In this document: piece by piece, positions 1 to 13,420 of the stretch
Numbering within the stretch: position 1 is the first letter of the stretch
Layout of the letters: each line of letters opens with the position of its first letter
DNA from: Cladobotryum mycophilum
Taxonomy: Eukaryota > Ascomycota > Sordariomycetes > Hypocreales > Hypocreaceae
Direction: 5' to 3'
Assembly: GCA_036429605.1 (NCBI GenBank)
Contig: CM071589.1
Coordinates: 1,178,001 to 1,242,000 of the forward strand
DNA: 64,000 nt
Notes under the pieces: generated by a model
The model's input: only the letters and a program-made list of their open reading frames with translations
Told to the model about the DNA's origin: nothing
Databases searched by the model: none
Program-made: the position numbers and the translations under genes

Positions 1-3000
1 CACCTGAAGGTTGAGGCGACAAAACTGAATCGAAGTAACTTTTCGATGCGAGATGCGCGATGCGAGCGAGATGCGAAGGTGGCAAGATCGAGATGATAAA
101 ATAGGTGTCCATCGGGATTTGTGTCCCAATTTCCAGTTTCCAGCTTCCGAGATTCTGTCGCCAGCCGGCCGCTAAAGTTCGCTAAAAGAAGCACTGAAAG
201 GTTGGACCCTTCACTGCTGAAGCTGCGCCGCTTGCAGCACTGTCGGGGGGCTCAAGGGGCGTAAATTTCAGTGTTAGCGGCGGAACGGTGGGGATCTACG
301 GAGCCTCCATCGGCGCTTAACGTTCTAGAAACTTGCTGGTCCAGCTGGGCAGGGTCGGCCACCGCCGATCAGAACAAACAACAAATGCCATTATCAATGA
401 GTAGTTTGGGGGGGGGGGGGTTACCTCTCTCTCTTGCACTTACTTGTAGTAGCGGTCGTGGCAAAAAATCTGTTCGTTACCGGATTTCTGGATTCTTAGA
501 TTAGTTATTTCGTTTGATGGAGAATTGTTTTAACTGTGTGCCCCGAACACATCACGTGTCCCATTTGGTTGGAACGTACAAAGTATGTCTTCTGTACCAA
601 ACAGCCAAGTCAAGTCCAAGTACCTGGTAAGCCCACCAACCAGGTAGCAGTACCTAGTGCCTACAAATCACATCATCACCCCTCCCTCCATCGGATAAAA
701 TCAAAGACTTTCCATCATGTACCTAGCATTAGTTTAGTAGTAGGACTTCGTATAATGCTACTAGGTACTAAGGTACTCACTGCGTTTAATTGTATGCACG
801 CTGCAAATTTCCCCATATCCCATTCTCCCCTCCCCTGTCGAATCTTGCATCCACAGTTGGCAGACAAACAAACAAACAAAAAGCCTCTCGAGTCTCGATT
901 CCCGTGACTTGTCACCGTAACAGACCAAGAACCTTGCAGTGTCTGCAGTGTCTGCAGCATGAACGTGGGTCTTTGATGGAGGTCCCGTTACTTACCGCCA
1001 CACCCTCCTTCATCACACCCCCATTTTTCAGCTCACCTCTTTCAACGAATGACGCACATGGCACTTTGGGTCATTACCTTTGTAATTTTTTGTGCTCACA
1101 CACACACTTTCACACACATATTGACACATCCATTGTTGCTGAACAGCGTAGCATTCATCTTACTTTTTTCTGTCTGCTGCAGCACACATTTTTGCATTTT
1201 GTTTTATCGTTTGATTTATGTTCAATATTCATTTCCCCTCTCCTCTCTACCTGTCATTTTGCTAACCCCGCAGTAGTGCCTGATGTAGCCCCTCAGATCA
1301 TCGGGACCTTGCTGCAAATTTCAGCTGAGGACATCCCTACCGGTATCCTTCAACATCATCATCGTCTCATCATCAAGCATCTATCAGCGGCAGTAGCAGC
1401 GGCAGCAGAAGCAGCGGCGCATGGATTACATTGCACGGACACAATCCCAAGGACATGGCCATCCACCCATAGGTCGAGTAACCAGCGCCTAAATGCTTGG
1501 GAATAGGAAACTCGTCTGTCACTTTGAGTCAGGCATTCATCCTGACCCAGCAAGCCACAATGACCCAACTATGGCCAAGTCTGCGCCTGTGTCCGTTGTT
1601 GGTCAAATCATATTGAAGCGGAAGCAGAGTAACCCTGCAAATTATGTCCAGTCCAGGTAAGCCACTATTCACCAACGTAACCCTTCTCAGATAGGCGAAT
1701 GCCTACCTAGTCGCAGTACGTGCCAATTTCAAATTCTCTCAAAGAACCTTTTTTTAACGCATGTCCCTGACATTGTCCTTGTGTGTGTTAGCCCCCGACA
1801 TCCTGAACCAAGCGTCCGCCCCCACCAACCTTTCGCGTTCCAGAGACTTGGGCCGGGTTGTTTTTTGTTCACGGTTCTCTCTCGGCTTACTCGAGACGGA
1901 ATAAAGAGGAGAATGGCAAAAAATAATCCGGCGCCAGTCATCAAGGAATACGATGAAAGGGGAATTAAATTGTCATCCAATTTTGTCATAATATTACACC
2001 GCTGGACTTGATCCAACAGGTCATCGCCATGTTCCGTGTCGCCTGCGTTTTACAGCAACCTCTTGTCCAACAAAGGAAAAAGAAAACAAAGCAAACAAAC
2101 AAACAAATAAACAAACACCCACCAGTCGGGAACTGCAGACCCTTCTTCCTTGATGGATCTGCCACATGGCTGGGTCGCTGGCCAATCGTCGACGCAAACA
2201 AGCCGTGTCTTCGAACAAGCTCTTGACAAGGGGGCGTGGCCCGATGGTGTCTCGATAGGGCTCACCTCAGCTGAATCCACGCTGCCAACTCCCGCCGATT
2301 GCGGGCACGCGTCGCTAAAATGCCCTTGGCGCCGGATCTGACTAGTCCTGAAAGGTGGTCGACCAGATGGCCCTGAAACATTCAAACAATTAAGCTACGC
2401 TGCCTGCTCCGTACTCCGTACCCTGCGGCCCTGTTACTATGGGGCCGTCACTCTTCGGGCGAGTCAGGGACGCGGCTCATTGTGTGGGCTGCGCATTTGG
2501 CTGCTGAAAACAGGGATCAGAACGAGACCCCCAAGCTCAAACAAACCCTTTGCCATGTCCGTTCGATTGTTAGTTGAGGGGCACTAACTGCCAACGGCTA
2601 GCAACCGACGTTAGAAACTGGAAACCAGCTGCCCTGTGGTATTGGAACTTCATCGCGCGGGTAATTCCACGACCAAGTCTGTACTTTGTATACGGCTACT
2701 GCAGGTCACATCAACTTGCGCGCATAGATCACCCGTTCCTCTTGCAGACGGCGCACCATGAAGCTCGCAATCTCACATTCCATCCCGGCACTGTCGCCGC
2801 ATCCGCCGCCGGATGGCATGCCATACTATGCTCTTAGTAGTATGGAAATGCCATGCAATGCCATGCGACGCAAATCACAGCACCACCGCTGACTGCAGCG
2901 CAAGCATTGACCTTCTCGATCCCCCACCCCCAGCCAGCCAGCCTGGATTATACCTACACCGGCTACTTTTTGCCAGCTACTGTCTGCATCTGATACCGTA

Positions 3001-3930
3001 TGTACCGTCCCGGCCTGTTCAATTTACTATGGGTGCATGGCGTTTTCTGCCCGAGAGTTCGAGCTTCTGCCACACACACACTCGCACTCTGTCTCCCGCA
3101 CACACGCCCCCCTCGTTCCCAATGTCCTTTACCAGCTTGTATAGCTGAGAGTATACACACTCCTGCTGGATGTTGTCTGGCATGGTCCCATTCTTTTCCA
3201 TCATGTCCCTTCCCGAGTGGGATCTAGTGCATTCGAAATTCTCTTCGTGTCCATACCCTCTGTTTCTCAAAGCCACACCACCACCCCATGCATGCATCCC
3301 ATCCTATTGACTTATATTAAGGTTCATTGCGCCCCAAGACCCTAATCAGTTCTACCATTGTGTTATGCCACCTCTTTTCTGGACCGACTGCAATCTTCAT
3401 AAAGGGAAGACGATTCTCCAGCTGATCCCAAACCCCACGACCCCTCTCTCTAATCGACTACTGAGTGTCACATTGGAGGGATCGATCTTGTGTCACCACC
3501 CACAACCACCCAACCACAACCAGCTGTTTATCCTTCAGTTCGGCCAATCACAACTTACCTAAAGTAAAGAGAGAAGAAGAATTTCCAGATCGTCATAGCG
3601 CAGCGAACTGAGTCGAGTTCGAATCTCACGTTTATCTCCTTAAGGGAAAATAAAGAAAGAAAGAGCCGTGTCTCCTCCGTATCCGGCTGTCCCGACTGTG
3701 AAGGATTCGGCGCCCATTGTTACCAATTGGAGGTCGATCCTGCCCGGAAACGCCCCACGGCCGCAAAGTCACCAACAAGCAGCCTCATCGTATCTCGGTC
3801 TCCCAAGGAGCCCGCCCTACGAAACGCCGTAGGGCAGAGAGTGCCGTCTGACCGCAGAAGTAGTGCGACTTGGCAGGGACCCCCGGCTGACGGCGCCAGG
3901 CCGAATTTCCATAAGCAGTCACCATCCATC
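1..3930. other. Intergenic spacer and 5' leader of the 3931 gene
   Basis: I see no supportable gene. Open frames here are short, overlap on both strands and have simple-sequence composition. It holds a 13-base G run (408-420), CA-rich stretches near 1090-1130 and 3070-3110, and copies of an ATGCC-type pentamer near 2815-2870. The last 560 bases before 3931 contain no ATG on the plus strand, as expected for a transcribed leader of the following gene. Confidence 0.6.
408..420. repeat. G13 homopolymer
   Basis: Thirteen G in a row; its length is doubtful given the homopolymer problems seen elsewhere in this window. Confidence 0.85.
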
Positions 3931-4820
3931 ATGCCAGTAACCAATCGAGTAGGCCTGCCCACGGCCGAATACTTGAAAGCCCAACCGCCCTCCTGGGAGT
4001 CGATTCAAACTGGGCTGTCCATTTTTGCCTTGTTCGTCATCATACGATACTGTGTGCAACAAATCTACTCATGGCTTAGACCGGCTGAGAGGCTTGATCC
4101 TTCTTCTTACTATCACCCCACCAACGACTTACTTCAGCAACGATACCAACCTCAATCGTGGTCAATGGATGAAAAGTCCTCTCAAGGGGATAGTGTCGGA
4201 GGAGGAATGAACAATCAACACCAAAACTTCAACAATGATGGGGCGACGGCGATTCCCATCGACTCCCACTGGAGGCCTACTGGCGACTCTATGCCCAGAC
4301 ATTTTATTTCCAGGCTACCACCTGCGCTACCGTTGACTCCGCCCGAGCTGAGCAGCGCCGTCTTTACTCTGGACGAGCGACCCCAAGACCACGAGAGCTT
4401 CATTCACCAGCCCAACCCGGATTACATGTCCTCGACTTCATCTTCTTCATTCCAGGCAGACGATACAGACTCATCCATTCCGCGGCGTCGATCTTACACT
4501 AGAACTCTCCCCATCGGCGCTCCCATAATTCGCCAAGGTCAACCGTCCACCGAGGCGGAGTCCGGCGACCAGGCCTTCTCACCTAGTTCCTTCCCAGGCT
4601 CGAGTCAACTGTTGCCTCCGGCACCCCCTCTGCAGACGACGATGTCGAGGCGCAGCGTAACGTTGACATCCAAGGTGAAATCATCTCGGTACTCGACCGC
4701 GATGGAGCAGGCTGGACTCGACACACACGCGTGTACGGTGGCGGAGCCTGCTTAGCGTGTGCCGCTTCTGGGGGTGGAGGATTCTACGGGGCAACGGTGA
4801 CACCAGAGGAAATGCGGTGA
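3931..4820 (+). CDS. Single-span membrane protein of unknown function, conserved C-terminus, frame broken at a C run
   Basis: The start is the first ATG after about 560 ATG-free bases. The N-terminal part has one hydrophobic segment at about residues 28-48 (sequence around FALFVIIRYCVQQIY), followed by a long Ser/Pro-rich, probably disordered region. In the starting frame the reading ends at 4755 with an unconvincing tail. One extra C in the run at 4624-4628 would open the frame to a TGA at 4818-4820, giving about 296 residues ending in EIISVL...GAGWTRHTRVYGGG...CLACAASGGGGFYG, a glycine/cysteine-rich tail I recall from hypothetical proteins of related fungi. A 53-nt intron with a weak GTCCAC donor (about 4547-4599) is a less likely alternative. 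Function unknown; the single span suggests an endomembrane or mitochondrial membrane anchor. Confidence 0.7.
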
Positions 4821-5747
4821 TTTGATCATGGCAGAGAGCAAGAGGCGAGCGAGGTGAAATGTCACTTGAGAGGGGAGAGAGTATGATGACTCGCTTTGTC
4901 TACCTTATTTTGTCACTATTTTTTCTGGTTTGGGAAAAGTCCTGCGGGTCTTTTTTTCTTTCTCACTTTGGGTGTATTTCGCGGGGGAGAAGATCCAGGA
5001 TGTTGGCTATTGCTTTGTTTCGGTTTGTGTGTTGGCCTCTTCTCTCTGTTTCTTTTTTCTTTTTCTTTTTTTCTTTGTTTTCTCTCCTCGCAGATGAAAA
5101 AAATGGACTGCATTGTTTTGCGTGTGAAACTCACAGCCGGGCGGGCGCATCTTATCGATCATCATCATCATCTACATACATGGCGCATGTTGCTTTTTAC
5201 TTGTTTCGGTTTTTTGGTCTTCCCTCTTTTGGTCCTGATTCGAGGAACCTTTGTTTGTTTGTCCGGTATTTCCTACTCTTATGTTTTTTTCCCTTCTCTT
5301 TTTCTCTCCCCGGTTTTATATCTCCTTTTTTTTTCCATTTATCTTAATTCCTATATACATGTCACATCATCAAAGGCTACCAGGCCCTCGTCTTATTTTT
5401 TCTTCCTTCTACGGAGTACTTCCAAACAGGATAGAGGTGTGTCAAGGGTATATCTACTATAGGGATAACCGTTTTTTTCCTTAGTTAGCTTAGCTCTCCT
5501 CCTCCCCCCTCTCTCACCTTCCCTTACCACCCCCCTTCAAGAGAGAAGGGGAGGAGGATGAGGGAGGGGGGAAGGGGGAGGGAACTTACGAATATCATGA
5601 ACGAAACGCAAGATCGAATTCTGCTTAGCCCGCTTTCCTCTTTGCTCTTTTCCATTTGGTGTGTGTGCTGTTTGAGTGAGATTCTTACTACCTCGTAGGC
5701 TACTCCGCTCAGTACGCTAAATGACCGCGGCGGGCTGACGAGCAACC

Positions 5748-5766
5748 AAAAAAAAAAAAAAAAAAA
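5748..5766. repeat. A19 homopolymer
   Basis: Nineteen A followed by A/T-rich sequence. No retroelement is recognisable beside it. Confidence 0.9.
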
Positions 5767-8700
5767 GCTGAGAAAATACTAATTACTACTAATAATAAAA
5801 ATTAATACCTAAATAAATAGACGAATAAAAAAAAACAAATATGAGAGTCTCGCCTTTATTTCCTCCGTCCGAAACATTAGTATTCCCGCAGGTAAAAGCA
5901 ATTATCGGCTAAGCCCAAAGTCCTTTATTAACATTTTCCCTTTTCTGCCATCACGAAATGGGGATTGGTTTGGTTTTGGGGAGAGGAGTATTGGTCTGCT
6001 AATGGATCACACTCTCACACTCACACTCACACACACTCTTGTTTTGTTTTGCTGTCTTGGGCGCACAAGCTCGGCCAGTTCGTGATATGATACGTCCTTC
6101 AAGGTTCCCTTTGTTCCCAGGGACCCCTGAAAAGGGAAGCAAGACCAGAAGAGAACTTCACCGTATCCAACCAACACGCATGTACACTCACGCAATGAGG
6201 CATAAAAGACAACAAAGAGACAAGACGAGAGAACAACCAAAGGGGGGCGTAATTAGTCCATGGAAAAAAACACCGTTGGGCTGGGTCCCGATAAATCACG
6301 ACGGAAGCCCCAGCGTTCGACCGGGGAGGGCCCGTACCACACAAATGTCTCACACATACCGCGGGGGACGGGGGCCGCGAGGTGAACAATGCGGGCCCCA
6401 TTTCATAATCGCTGAGGAAAAAGAGAGGGAAAGGGTAAAAAAAAACTCGTCTGTTGAACCCTTGTCAAAGAGCTGCTGCATTCAGGCACCTCCATATTGG
6501 CATCAATGCAGGTTGGCTGCATACAATGAGTCCTGGATGGGCACCAAAACATACATCCACACACACACATACACACGCACGCTTGCACACACACACAGAC
6601 CTATAATGCCGGCCCAACCTACAGCAAAGGCTTGCATATAAAACGCTCATAGGGCTGTAAAATGTACTCACCTGCACATCGGCATGTAATCAAGTGATCT
6701 GTTGTTTTTCTGACGTGCGTCCTGCGCGAGTGAGACAGGAATATGGGTCTCAGTATACCGTGCTCCGTTCGGATACATAATACTCCGGTCAACCTAAACC
6801 ATCCCCTCGGGAATCCCCAACAAGACAGTACGTATAAGGCTGAGGTCAAAGTCCGCAAGGTGCAAAGGAAATTAATAAAGATAGGTTACATCGTTTGATT
6901 CTCTCCTCCCCATCGCCCGCGCCGGTCGACGGAAGAGCGTTGAGATCTCCTAGCGCGACTGCAACATGGGGGCTACCGTAAAGAGGGGGAGAGAAGAGGA
7001 GATTAATATTCTCTAACCCCTATTGAAAACCATCGGGTGACTCCGGGTATTTCGTGATTATAGAGCAGATGAGTAGAGAACGGTTAGCGGGAAAGAATTT
7101 TATAGTTCTGACGTGAGCTTGAAACAGAACTGGTAAGCCGACTGAGGGCGTAGTTGGGTCAACAAAGTAGGACACATCATGCTAGGTCTCGTATATGACA
7201 ATGTCTAAAGGCCCAGATTATAGAGACAGTGTGCTTGTTGCCTAGCTCTTTGCGTCAATGGCCCAGAGACGGAGAAAGGTGAGCAAAACATGTCTCGCTA
7301 AGTGGTTCTTAATCAAACAATCAACGGAGCAGAAGTTCCCATGGATTATTTTGACTTTCCCAAACGCAACAATCGGGTAGCGTCGGACAGAGAGCATCGG
7401 AGTGCCAACCAGATCTTCAGCCTTATGATGCACAAGTCCCGTTGGGCCTGTAACATTGCGGGTGACAGATATCCCGTGCTTCACTCTCCACCTCCGATAC
7501 AACGGCATCTTGCATATGCCACAGCCCTCTCTTGGCACTTGATTCGTGCGATTGAAATCGGGGGTGACAGTTTGATCACGCGGATTGTGCGGACTGTGCG
7601 GCGGTAACGTAGCAAAGAGTTGGGCATCAAGCATTTCCGCTGAGGGAAACAGATTCGCGACACGGGATAAGAAACGTCCGCGGGAGCTCTGACAGTCCAT
7701 AGCTCCATGCCTGCGTACCTAACTGGATATGCAATGGATCTGCGTGTTCCGATAGATGAATAAATCCACACCAATCACTTTGTAGCGGATGAGAAGGAAA
7801 GGGGTGGGCGGGGGAAAGCACTAGTTTCAAATTGTTTGGTGCCATTTGAATGCACCCAGAAATGATGCCCTTTTCCCCTTGACGGCGACGGTCCTTACAC
7901 GGATGGCTTACGCAGGTCTCGAGACGCTTTTGTCAGTATACCACAACGGTAAAAATCGGCCATTCATCCTTGAACCTTGGTCGTTAAACCTAGAAAATCC
8001 CTCAATGCGAAGAAAACCAAAAGGAGAAGGTGAGGTAGGCGTGCCGCCCAAGTGTTGACCCTGTATGACAGGTGGCAAGGTCGAGCCATGGATGAATAGG
8101 CGTTATGGTGATCAAGGGTTTGGCGGCAGATACCGAATGCGGTCCGGGTAATTAACCGGAATGTCGTCCTCCGAGTAATTATGCCTATCCCTACAGCCAG
8201 ACCTATCCGACAGGCCAGTGCAGCTCCTCACTGCACGCCCCGATAAAACCAGCGAGCTGCCCGACCCTGTTGAGTGGGTGTATGCGAAGTGGATGCAGGT
8301 AAGAAACTGCAATTGGGACGAACGGAGAGTAGCAGAGTGACCAAGTTGGCAGCCGCTGTTCACGGCAAAACCACCGTCACATTCACATGAGTATATCCGG
8401 GGGCCCATCATCAACCGGGGATGTAGATACCAAGAAGAAATCGTTGGAATCAACCGGCATCTTGTAACTCCGTGTTGCAATATTGAATTCATCCGGTGGC
8501 CGCGCGTGCATTGACAATGCATAATGCTGATGATATTGTCAGATGTCTTTTTTGCCACTTCCAAGCGCATCGGTATAGGAGTGTCCCATCTGTGGAATAA
8601 GTCGATGAGTAATGAGACGTCGGTATGCAGGGTTCCAAAACAACCTTGAAACGCGTGGCATCACGAGAGCAGGAAAGTGGGCGAACACCTCATCAAGGGG

Positions 8701-10434
8701 GCAGCAAGGGATGAGATTCTCTGCAGGATGCCGTCACCGTACCTAGTCATAAGGCCTGCCTTACTGGGTCGTAGTGGACAGACTTCAAATCCAGGCGTTC
8801 GGTAACCTCACTCTTACAAAAGAAGAAGATATCCGGTGAGACGAAGGTGTGCACTCAGAGGCCTGTGGATATTGTTGTCTCATGCTTTCAAGCACGGGAC
8901 TGATGATGTGGCGAGATGATTGATGCCCTTGGAAGGATATCGTTTGCACCACCCATGTTGATGAGGACTGGGCAGGCAAGTAAGCAGGTGCCCGACAGTA
9001 TTCCTGCGTGCCAAACGAAACACAACACAGCACAACACAACAAAACAAAACAAAACAAAAAGCCACATACAAAAGACACGAATGATGTCTTCAGTCTAAA
9101 CTCTCAGACGAGGCGGTGAGAAGTCCTGATGGCCATGTACGCCTGAGCAGTAACCTTCATCCATTCGATAGGATTGGGCACCGCATATCTTTGACAGCAA
9201 AGCGGCTGCAAGTGCGGCTCAGATGACGGCAGCGGACGTAAAGGTGACGACCAAGCAAGTCTGCCAACTGGCCATGGCTTGGTCTGACATGAAGACGCGA
9301 ATTCTAGAGGGAGTCAGGATGTCAGTATTGGTATTGTGATGAGATGAGCAGTTGATGGAAAGGGGGAAATACAGGTTCAGTGTCAGCAGAGACGGGGATG
9401 GAGAATGGACGTAGAGATGGAGATGGAGATGAAGATGGGGGGTTTCTTGTGGAGCTCGCTATTCATGGAATATGATTCGTAGAGAGGGGCTGACTTGGCG
9501 GCAATTGGATGACAGGCATAGAAGGACGAGATTAAGCGAACCCTAATAATTTTAACGCTCTGCGTTTATTTAGCAAGTAACAGACAGTCACGATATCTGA
9601 TCGCTTAGAGCAGGCTCGATGATTGGATGATGTGGTTGAATGTCTTGTTATAGTGAGCTACAGGGTAGGTGTTTATATGTACATGGAAACTGCTTATATG
9701 ATGATGGCTGGAAGCCGTATGACCTAAGGGTACTAGGTACCTAGGTAGGTAGCGATAATGTCAACCAATTGGTAAGAAGAACTTGGGTAGCGGTATAGGT
9801 ACTAATGGGTACTCCTCTGATAATTTCTCTACCTCATCCATCTCTAGATACCTCTACTCTCACAAAACCTCACCGTTTCTTGCACAAATACAACTTCGTG
9901 TTGAACGCAAAAAATGATTCGACAATAGCCAAACACGCAAGACGGGCGATGATTGGTTACGAGCATGCAATGCTAAGCGCTGGGCCATTTTTAGTGGCCT
10001 GCAAGCCGCAAAATCCCACAGTGACTGCATTGGCCTTTTTGCATGAGGATGCAAGGAGAGTGAGGTGTGGCACAACTCACGTGGTCATGTTGTTAATTTG
10101 GGCTGCAGCTCTCTTTCATGCCAAGTCATGCCATGCCATGCCATGCTGGTTGCTGTCGCTGTTGCTGCTGCTGGTTCTGTCTGTTGCTAATAATAACTCG
10201 ATAATAATATCGACGTTGATTAACCGATCGCAAGGTGGGTGACGCATCGCATCCACCACCACCACCACCACCATCACCGCCATCCACTGTTCGCTCCTCT
10301 GGCTCTTGTTCTCTCTCCCTTTGAACCTGAACAGGACAAGGGGCCAGCAATAGCCGAGGATCATGGCGAAATTAGACGCTTGGGAATGGACAAGGACATG
10401 GCCATGACAAAACCCCCCGGTCAGTCAAAACAGC

Positions 10435-10465
<31 letters not shown>
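10435..10465. repeat. AAC trinucleotide microsatellite
   Basis: About ten AAC units in the large gene desert. Confidence 0.95.
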
Positions 10466-13420
10466 AGGCCAGATGGGAGAAAAGAAAACAAAAAGCACGG
10501 GGAAAGACGGACGGACGGGCTGCGGAGCCGTTAGGCATGCATGCGCGCTCCCAAGATCCCATCGCATCCAATATTTCCCGGTAGCGAAGAGTAATCGGCG
10601 ACGACCCAACAATTTCGGTGGGACATGATGGAGTCTCTCAAGACAAGCAGGCGAACATCGCGAGTTGCCCTTTTCTTCTTCTCGGTGAGCACCGGAAAAC
10701 TTGGGGGCCATTAATAACAATTATTACAAGGCCCATACGGACGGAAGACACAAGAAGAATAAAATTAGGCACAGCACTAGCCAAGGTATACAAATTAATG
10801 ATATGCACAAGGCACATTAGCTTCATTCATCCCCAAGCATCGAATGGGAAATGAGGGCTTTCGTGGTCTGCAGGTTGCATGTTTTTAGTGTTTTATAGTG
10901 GCCGTGCTACGAACTATTCACGGAACAAGACGCGTGAGAAGGTAACATTCTTCGGCGAGTCTCACAAAGGAAGATCGACACAAAGAAGTGATGCGATGCG
11001 ATATGATGCGATGGGATCTGAGGAGATGGAATGAGGTGAGATTGAAGAAAGAAAGATGCAAATCTCGGTTGAAATCAATCAATCATTTGTCATTTTGTGG
11101 GAAAAGAGAAAACATCTTCAGATGCAACATCTTTGTCTGGGGCTAATCAACGGGTACCTGGTGTCTGTCATCTGACAGCATACCGAGACGCCAAGGTCTC
11201 AGGTCTTTGAGAGAGGTATGAACCGCATTTGCCTTGCCGCGCAGAAGGTACAGGTAAATCGCATCCGCATATTTCCGGGACTTGAGGCTTGAGGCTTGAA
11301 GCTTGGGGAACAGGCCAGACCAGGCCAGGCCAGGGCATGCTTCGAAAGATTCCGGCCACAGTGACATTCTGCTCTTCTTCCTTACAAGGTGCATGCATGG
11401 AACGAGAGCAGCAAGCCAGCAGCAAGCAGGGCATCAGAAGAGACATTTAGAAACGAGGAGCTGCCGATGCGTAGCGCTAACAGGGCAACATGAAACACGG
11501 GATGCGTTGCATGTGAGGTGGAGATGCGATCGCAGCACGCTTGAAAGAGTCAGAGTCATCTTTGCCTTTACCTTTGGGGGAGACTTGTTGATGTTGTTGG
11601 ACATCATCAGCCTTGTGCTTTGCTTTGTTATTGTTTTCTTGATTATCTGCCTCTATCTCTAAGAACAGAGGGTTGATTTCTGGTTACGATATGTGGCTCA
11701 AGGTACAAGTAGATGGAGTAAGTACTCTAATGGTTCTTAATTTCTCCCGCATGCGTCGTCTGAGATTGAATGATGACAGTGTGGCACACTCATGATCCGG
11801 GGAAGATGAAAACACACTCCGTCAACATGGGAGGGGGAGGGAGAGAGAGAGGGAGCGCCAAAAAGTCCAGCTCCCAGGGCCTCGGTTGCTAACCAAATGC
11901 CCGGGCCTCATCAAGTTGAGTCATGTTCATGATCTAGACGTTTTGCTTTGTTTTACTGTCATCCAGACCAACATAACCTGGTCGGTCTCAGATCCTCATT
12001 GACCAACCATCATTTGTTGATGTTCTATATTCGGAATCTTTGAGCCCTTTTGTTTTGATGAAGCTTACTCTACTTGCAAGCACTTGATAAGATTAATAAG
12101 TTTCTGAAGAGAATTTTTTCTCGTTTTGAGGTACTCTGTGTATCTACACACTGTCCACCAAAGTCATCATCTTCATCCTTGTATCAGCCACACACACACA
12201 CTCACACACAAGACGCGGTCCCTCCGTTTCTCTCCCCCAAAACAAAACAGAAAGCATGATTGGCAGCAGCAGCAGAGACAACAACACCCCCTGCATGTGT
12301 CCAAAGCACGACACACACAGAACTCAGCTCCAGACAAGGACTAGGCAATGGAAAAAGCGACCCCTGATGAGACCCATGAAAGGTGGAGGCTGCCAGACTA
12401 GTCCAGCTGCAGCTCACAGGGGGCGCTTCCAAGCGTTGCCGCCCGGATTAGCCAGTCATGGACGAATCATGGAACGAATCATGGACCAGCCTTGGCCACT
12501 CACAGAGTAATGCTGCCGTTCAGGAACACGCTACGCTTTGTCGCTCCTTGGTCACGCGCTACTTGAATTTTCACGCCTCGCATCGCTGTTGAGCCAGGTA
12601 TCCAGTACTTTTTGATTGTACATATGTACATGCGGTACACAGCCTGGCCGCAGCCTTGGTCGCAGCAAACTGGATGGGGGCATCTGATTGGCTCAAGGCA
12701 ACCGTTTCCATCAACTCGCTGGCGTTGTCTCTCCAAGCCAAAGGGCCATGTCTCATCCAGTGAGAGGGAGGCATTTGCTCGGTTGGCGTTTTTTTTCCCT
12801 TTTTCTTTTTCTTTCTTTCTTGGCTGATGGCGGATACAATTGTTTTCATTGGATCGATTAGGGAGGCCCTTTCTCTCTCCACTCTTTTTTTACTCCGCGA
12901 ATGCACGAATGAGCAGCAGCTTGGGGAAGTGGCTTGTTCCAAAGCCATCCGCAGCGGAGAGGGAGGGAGGGAGGGGAGGAGGCCAGTGTCAACGCCAATG
13001 CCATCATAGGTCATGGATGAGTAAATAGGTGAATGAATGAATAAATGCCAGCTTTTTGAGTAGGTACAAGGAGAACGAGTACGAGTACATTCTCACACTC
13101 CCAAGGTCGTAGTAACCAATGTGCTAGACAACAGACTACTAGGTACGCAGCCTGAGCGCAGTGGTGCCTCCCCTCCCACCCTTGAGAGAGAGAGAGAGAG
13201 AGTGCTAGAGCCAGACGCCAGCGTCAGTGCCAGCGCACTCGCACTCAACTCACTCACTCTACAGGGCTCTCTCTCCACTAAAAGAGAAAAAAAGGGTCCC
13301 ACTATCCAGTTTTAGGTTCAACGCCCACTTTTCCCTTTGTAACAGAGGGCCAGGCCACAACTCAACTTGGGTTGTTGCTTGTCCTGAACTGAAAGGTTGA
13401 GGGAGTTTAGTGTGCTGAGA

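Larger units (their letters stand above)
4821..13420. other. Gene desert of about 8.6 kb, low-complexity DNA
   Basis: I find no coding region that I can support. 4859-5460 is T/C-rich and probably the 3' flank of the preceding gene. An A19 run lies at 5748-5766, CA/GT stretches at 6010-6035 and 6555-6600, ACAAA-type repeats at 9018-9060, CCA repeats at 10253-10273 and AAC repeats at 10435-10465. The two longest frames (7242-7700 and 8112-8570, minus strand, 152 codons each) show no family features. Together with the leader that follows, about 10.2 kb separates two genes, which is large for this kind of genome. Confidence 0.55.

Noticed and set aside
790..1506. 238-codon plus-strand frame near the left end
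   Set aside because: Composition is low-complexity (His/Thr/Ala runs from simple repeats), it overlaps other frames, and no family features are seen.
4859..5462. Two overlapping hydrophobic frames of 162 and 188 codons
   Set aside because: They are translations of a T/C-rich 3' flank, which always looks hydrophobic (Phe/Leu/Ser); no conserved motif.
7242..8570. Two 152-codon minus-strand frames as possible genes
   Set aside because: No domain, no convincing introns extending them, and scattered rare residues; likely chance frames in the gene desert.
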